A DNA stretch of 64,000 bases. Source: Ganoderma boninense (Eukaryota > Basidiomycota > Agaricomycetes > Polyporales > Polyporaceae). The stretch lies in assembly GCA_002900995.3 (NCBI GenBank), contig CM035311.1, positions 248,001 to 312,000 of the forward strand, in the 5' to 3' direction. The notes beneath the pieces were generated by a model. That model did not search any database, was not told the origin of the DNA, and saw only the letters and a program-made list of their open reading frames with translations. Made by a program: the position numbers and the translations under genes. Positions 58,466 through 64,000 of this stretch are shown piece after piece (the stretch's first letter is position 1; every line of letters starts with the position of its first letter).

Positions 58466-61400
58466 GACGCAGGAGCTCGAGGAGAGGCGAGCACGAAAGG
58501 CCGGGGCTTGAGATAGAAAGAGGCGGCTGTTCCAGGGACTTGGAGACTATGGAAAGAGATCTACATATACCAAGGCGTCCCGGTGAGGTGGCTTTTGAAC
58601 ACGGGCTGAGGACCATGAACCCAACAGGCGGGGAGGGCGTAATTGCTGCCCATGGCACGTAAAATGATCGGCTGACCGAAGATGTGCCCAGTCGGGAAAG
58701 CGGTCATACTCAAGACGGGAACTTGAGGCCATGAGGAAGTTTGCTACTCGGGAAAAAAAGAGCCGGGTCTGGAGAGGACACATTCCAAGCGGGGTTCACA
58801 TGAGCGACCAAGGGGGGCACGAAGTGTCGTCCGTCAGGGGCGGACATGTTCTAGTCACCGAAGTCGGTTGGTGTCCGGTGTGCGAGATCGGCAAATGGGT
58901 GTCGCCTTCAAGTCGCTCAGTGGGTTGACATATGATCGAACAGACGGCTTGGACCCGAGGGCCTGGACAACTGAACGGTGTGACGGTGAACTGTCGCTGC
59001 ATAGTGGTTTGCCATCAAATTTCTTTCCCCTGCTCACCTCCTCCGCAGAGCCTACAAACCTGCTCGAAATGCATTTTTCAGGTTGCCTCATTCCCGGATC
59101 GACGTACAGCTGGCTATCCTTGACCGTGCCTCCCCGTCCTAACGCCATAGACTGTGCGCCTTCGCAGGGCACAACACCCATGCTGCATCAGCCCTTTGCG
59201 AATTAAGCCACCAGGTCGGACTTACGACGGTGTCGCTTTTCCGTCCCGGCGCCTCTTGCACTCTTCCTAACATCCCAGCCATCTTTCCGACTCGGAGTCG
59301 CGCGTACAGATGGTGAAACGCCGTATCTCCCGAATCTCTCTCGGCCTTTATGGATTCATGCTCTGCATCTCCTGTCGCCGGATCCTTCAGACGCGGATGT
59401 CAGTCTGGGAAGCCGTACAAGCAGCTTTGACATGCCTGGAATAGTTCCTCACGTCAGGTTCCTTTCGTTGACACGTGGGCCATAGCAACCTCACCCGAGC
59501 GCAGCGAAGCTCTGGTGATATCTTTATCGTCTTCGTCTTCATCTTCATCAACAACGGTGGCCTGGGGGGATCGGGAGAAGGAGTCGGCTATCGACGTAGA
59601 CTCAACGACCAACGAGAGCGAGTTGTCGCAGCCTGCAGATCCAGCATGAAGTACGATATAGGGATGGAGGACGATCCTTGCGGGGGGGGGGATCGCTGTA
59701 AGCGCGTGCACAGGGGGCGGGGGACGGGAGGCAGACATGAAGACGGAGACGGACGGCTTGGCGCAGACGACCACGTCTCCCATGTAAGTGTCAGCGGAGC
59801 TCGAGAAGACCAGGGGGAGCGGGATCCGCATCAGACACGGGCGCGCGGAGATAGTGAGGGCGATGATAGGTCACCGACCTTGCGCAAAACGCCAGGTGCA
59901 GGACGTCGGGCAGTTACCGCGCGTTGTGGAGGTGTCGGTGGCATGCTATGTAGTTGGTAGCCAATGAGGTGTCGCTCATCGCCAAGCGTCGTGACCACTC
60001 CGTGGTCCGAATACTACGCCACCACGAGGTCGGGAACGAGGAGGAGTATTCAAAGGGCGACCGTGGCCTTTATGCAAAGCGAGATTAATTGTCGGACGCG
60101 AGAGGGTTGCGAGAGGGTGATCTCCTTACGCTTGAAAAGGTGAGTATGTCTAGAACGGACGGTCTAGGGATTAAATACGGACGACTTACATGGCCAGGGG
60201 TGCAGCGACATGGGCGGTATGCACGGACACTTGTGCAGAGGTGATAAGCAGTGAAATGAAGGGAGGACAGAGCTTGTGAAAGTCGAAGAATGGATGTCCT
60301 CCAAGCGTCGCGGTGTACCACGTTCCTCGTCCTCGCAACCGAAGTTGCGGCGCAGCTTGCAGGCGCCGACTCGCGGATCGCAACTTGTGCGCTTCTGTGA
60401 CGAGTCTTGTCTGATCGCCTCTGGAGGCCGTTGTGCTCTTCGACATAAGGCGCCATACTAGGATAGCGCTATGAGATGGTGCCTGCGGCACAGATTGGTA
60501 CATCATGCCAGTTGATGACCCGGATGACCTCGCTCACAGTGATGCGTTCCCATTTCTGTTCCTTTCCCGAAGTTGAGAATATGAGACCGTGGGGCTCGGT
60601 CGCGCTTTAGGATCCAACGGTCTAGTCAGCTGCATTCATTCACGTAACTTGTCGAAAATGCTGATGCATCATGTTCATGGCAACTTGAAGGAGGACGCCA
60701 CCGGGAGGTTGTCAGCTGGATCGACCTTCCAGGAACGAGCTGATCCTTGGGAAGCAGCGCTCCGCTGCTTCCTCTGCGCAGGTAACACGATTGCAGGAGC
60801 ATGCGCACCTCGCTATTTCGGTCGACATGTCCGTTGCACATTGAGCAGCATAGGACCCGTCGTGATGGGAGTGGAGACGTGCATGTGCTAAGCAGATTAA
60901 GCATGAAAGACGTTTCGTTAGCTCAGTAGGATAGCTGGGTAGGAGCATGTGAGAGACATACGCAAGGGCTCAAACGCAGGCCATTCTGTTAGCGTTGAAC
61001 TTGACTCAACGTCACAGCCGGCGCGCATACAATTGGTGGGACGCTGTTGATAAATCGGGGACGAGGAAATCATACCGGGAGGGGCTGACGCATATAGCCA
61101 CTTTTGTCGCCGCGGGCTATGTTGTCAAGCTACACAGAAGGATCAAATATGCCCCTCTTGACCGATGGAGGTTCTTCTTCCTGAAAGCCTGTCGTGTACG
61201 GGTGGGTGTGCAACGACAGGCATACAACTTCCGCAATAGCCCACAGAAACCATCTCCGAAGATCCGAGAACTCACCAACCGAGTACCTCAAGCCATACAA
61301 TCCGCATCCCCGTTGCATCACAGTACCTCCATGCTTAGAATTTCGGCGGTGAATGTGTCGAGAACTCGCTTATGAACGGTCGATGGAACTCCGCAACCTT

Positions 61401-62419
61401 CAAGGGTCTGTCCACGCTGGTGACGAGGACTTGAAATGCGACTTGTACGCTCTTGGCATCTGCGAGGCTACCTTAGCAAAAGCTATTTGATTGTCCGAGT
61501 TGAAAATACGGTGGGCTTGGAGGGAGAAAAGGAGACATTGCGGTTGATTGTAGAATGTAGGATGGTGGTGAGGATACAGGAAAAGATTTGACCTGGACGA
61601 GGTTGCGGTGGTATGAAGCGCCCATGTCGGACTCGGCCGGGCCGCGGGCCCGAACTCCGAATATTGCTCCTCCTCCTCCTCCGACCTCGTCGGTTTCCCT
61701 CAGCCTGGGCTCGTCCTCTGCCTTCTCTGCCTCAGCATATCAAGACTGCTACAGCGTAAGCAATAGTTTGTAGGTTGTAGTCCATTATGTCTACCAACAG
61801 CCAAAGCACCCAGTTGAAACTGACGAGCAGAACAAAAGCCTGAGAGAAACGGATCCCCACCTCCATCTACCACTTCGTCTCTGGCCCCTCGTCTAGATCC
61901 ATGTAGCCATACAAGCACTCCAATCTACTGGTACGCAGAGCGCGGCTGCACGTGCATAACCTATCCACCGACTGTGAGTGGGACAAGGCCTACCCCGCGA
62001 CAACCTCTGCATTGAACACGGCGAAGCTACACCCCACGCTACGCGTATGGACCCATACGAAATATGGGAGGGGCCGATATGGGATACTGGTACAGCAGGT
62101 GGCGGGAAGGAGTGGCGCAGGGGCTCAGTGAGGTGGGAATAACGAACGAGACTATCACGAATACAGTACCATATTTAACGACGATCGACGGAGCGAACGA
62201 GGTCCGTGCGAGGATCTTCGGGACCTAGTATAACAGGAATGCAAGCGGCAGCATAAATATGCGCGCATCGGACGTAGCAACAGTCCGTGTAAGTGGCCTG
62301 GAGAGGTTCGTATTGACAGGATAGTCGAGAACTGCTGAAAGCGCGGGCGGAAGCTCAACTTGGAGCTTGAAGAGCGGCATGCGAGAGTCGGGGATGGTGC
62401 ATCGTGCCAGAGTCGCTGG
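58466..62419. other. About 4 kb without a recognised gene between two aquaporins
   Basis: Frames of 60-160 codons occur on both strands (for example 59475-59960 plus, 60995-61375 plus) but none has a credible domain or splice pattern. A polyG run lies near 59685. TAGCTCAGTAGG at 60919-60930 matches a tRNA A box, but no cloverleaf forms. Confidence 0.5.
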
Positions 62420-63949
62420 CTACACCATCCCGTGTGCCTCGGCGTTCTTCGCCCGTTCGTCCGGAAGCCTCCGGGCCCAATGGTCACTGGAAAGAAAACA
62501 ACAGGTGAGCGGCGTTATGATGCAGTTCGGCGGCGGCTGTAGCATGGCGCGTAACGTACCCCCTACTCAGGATCGACTCTGTGCCGCTGTAAAGCAAGAG
62601 GTCGTACAAGAACGTGCCAACTATTGGGAAAGCGAGCATGGTCATGGTGGGTCAATGCGTATGGCGTGATATGAGTGGAGACAGATGGCGTACCCAGCGC
62701 GCCCGCGATTGGAGCGAGGACTGGGCACCATAACCAGTACTGGCTCCTGAAGGTAAACACTGGAGAGCGTTATGAAGTCATTATGGTTTTTTCCTTCTAC
62801 AAGCCCTGTATGAGACTTACCTGGGGCGCCGTATCCGACCATGGCGGTCAACAGCCGGGGTCCGAGATCGCGAGCCGGGTTAATAGCAAAGCCTGCGGGT
62901 ATACCGTATGGTTCATCAGGTGTGTCCCGGGGAGCGGCTCTCCAAAGGGAAAAATGCGTACCCGTCTGCATCCCCAGCGCAGCCCCAATACCGAGCATCG
63001 TGACGAAGATGACGAGCAAGACGAGTCCGGGTGGAGTGGGCCTGTTTTTCGCATCGCTGAGAGCACACACCACGATGACGAGCATGACCGTCCCGAGGAA
63101 CTACAATGGATCAGGGACGGGCCGCATTTCGAGGTGCAGAAGAACCCACCTCGTCGAACCACGCCGAAACTGGAGTCAGATACGGAAGCTAGATACAACA
63201 TCGCTCAGATGACCATGCAGCGAGGAGCGTTCAATGTCACAGAGCATACCGCGTATGTGGCGAACAGGCCAGCTGTGCCAGGCACGGTGCGAATGTGGCG
63301 GCCGCCCTCGACGAGGTCGATCGCATGGATGTAGTTGGCGTAAATGATCCCGGCGCCGCATATCCCGCCCATGAGCTGGGCGAAAATGTACACAGGGACC
63401 TTGCGCCAGGGGAAGTCCCGCCGGAACGTCGCCATTGCGATCGTGATGGCGGGGTTGATGTGTCCCTGGGAGATGCACCCGGAGACCCACGCGCCCAAGG
63501 CGAGCCCGACGGCCCAGCCGAAGTCCGCCGACAGGGCGTCCTGTAACAGCGTGGCGAGCGTTTGCATTAGTATCATGACTGGAGAAGGAGCAGTGCGAGT
63601 AAGAGTGGAGACCTGCAGGTACTCACGCCGGCCGGGGATGACGAGACGTTCGTGTTGCTGGAGAGCTGCGTTTGGCAGGCGGACCCGCTCCCGAAGATGA
63701 CGAGGATCATGACGCCGAGAAACTCGGCGGCGGGCTCACGAATGTACTCCCTGGAAAAGATGGCGCGACATTGAGACCACAGTGCAGTGATGATAACATG
63801 TGGAATGTCTGTGCTGACCGAATCTGCGACCAGCGACTCTCTGGATTCGAGTAGGTCGCAGGGCTGCTAACGTGGAGGTGCCCATCGGAGGCGTCTTCCT
63901 TCGAGTCGGGGGAAGGAGAGGGTTCCCAACGGACGTGAGGACTCGACAT
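62420..63949 (-). CDS. Aquaglyceroporin 2 (MIP family)
   Basis: The ATG at 63949 starts a hydrophilic N-terminus of about 40 residues, longer and unlike that of its paralogue, joined by an intron to [20 protein letters not shown]. The pore motifs HINPAITIA and [15 protein letters not shown] are both present, with the Asp typical of glycerol facilitators. [16 protein letters not shown] and a short C-terminal tail end at the TAG at 62420-62422. The middle exons are highly similar to aquaglyceroporin 1, including [20 protein letters not shown], while introns and termini have diverged. This fits an old tandem duplication with later separation of function. Six helices are intact. Confidence 0.9.
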
Positions 63950-64000
63950 GATTGTGCTACTTGATGAAGGACGAACGTGAAGTGCTGGGATGTATGTAGA

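Noticed and set aside
60911..60995. Possible tRNA or tRNA-derived element with a perfect A-box match (TAGCTCAGTAGG).
   Set aside because: No B box of good quality and no acceptor or anticodon stem could be formed around it.

Overview
This is nuclear DNA of a basidiomycete, very probably an agaricomycete wood-decay fungus. Genes are intron-dense, with introns mostly 45-70 nt and GT-AG with CTAAC-like branch sites. The window carries KDZ transposons (one paired with a TET/JBP-like dioxygenase), chromodomain Ty3/gypsy elements, a multi-intron laccase and two aquaglyceroporins. Species cannot be read from the sequence.

Layout. 1-31.3 kb is a nest of transposons. A KDZ transposase remnant runs off the left edge (1-2635). 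A small two-exon gene of unknown function follows (3088-3581, minus). Twelve bases before its start codon sits an 11.7-kb LTR retrotransposon (3594-15280) with two identical 497-bp LTRs and a TCTCT target duplication. Next is a KDZ element with a minus-strand TET/JBP-like gene and a plus-strand transposase, transcribed divergently. It appears twice around a 100-N gap, and the two versions differ mostly by 1-nt indels, so this looks like one locus assembled twice. A truncated CxC1-type KDZ remnant (26.6-27.5 kb, minus) and a 5'-truncated gypsy element (28.2-31.3 kb) complete the nest.

33.5-55.2 kb is gene-rich: tRNA-Ile(AAT), DNA polymerase delta subunit 4, an NTO1/BRPF scaffold with PHD fingers, bromodomain and PWWP, ARP2, a Rim2-type mitochondrial pyrimidine nucleotide carrier, RNA polymerase III subunit RPC25, a secreted laccase, and a Chk2/Cds1/Rad53-type FHA kinase. 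NTO1/ARP2 and RIM2/RPC25 are divergent pairs on short shared promoters. Two paralogous aquaglyceroporins (both minus) fill 57-64 kb, separated by about 4 kb with no recognisable gene.

The most unusual object is the 11.7-kb retrotransposon. It looks self-priming: its primer-binding site is complementary to the predicted 5' end of its own RNA. About 1.35 kb from the TATA box to the gag start contains no ATG, although it holds a long open frame. Gag and Pol appear linked by a -1 frameshift. Between pol and the 3' LTR lie 3.9 kb with four or five extra ORFs of no recognised family, one apparently spliced and one ending inside the 3' LTR. Other points of interest are a 1.69-kb intron in RPC25, a foldback element in a CHK2 intron, and the intact-looking TET-KDZ pair.
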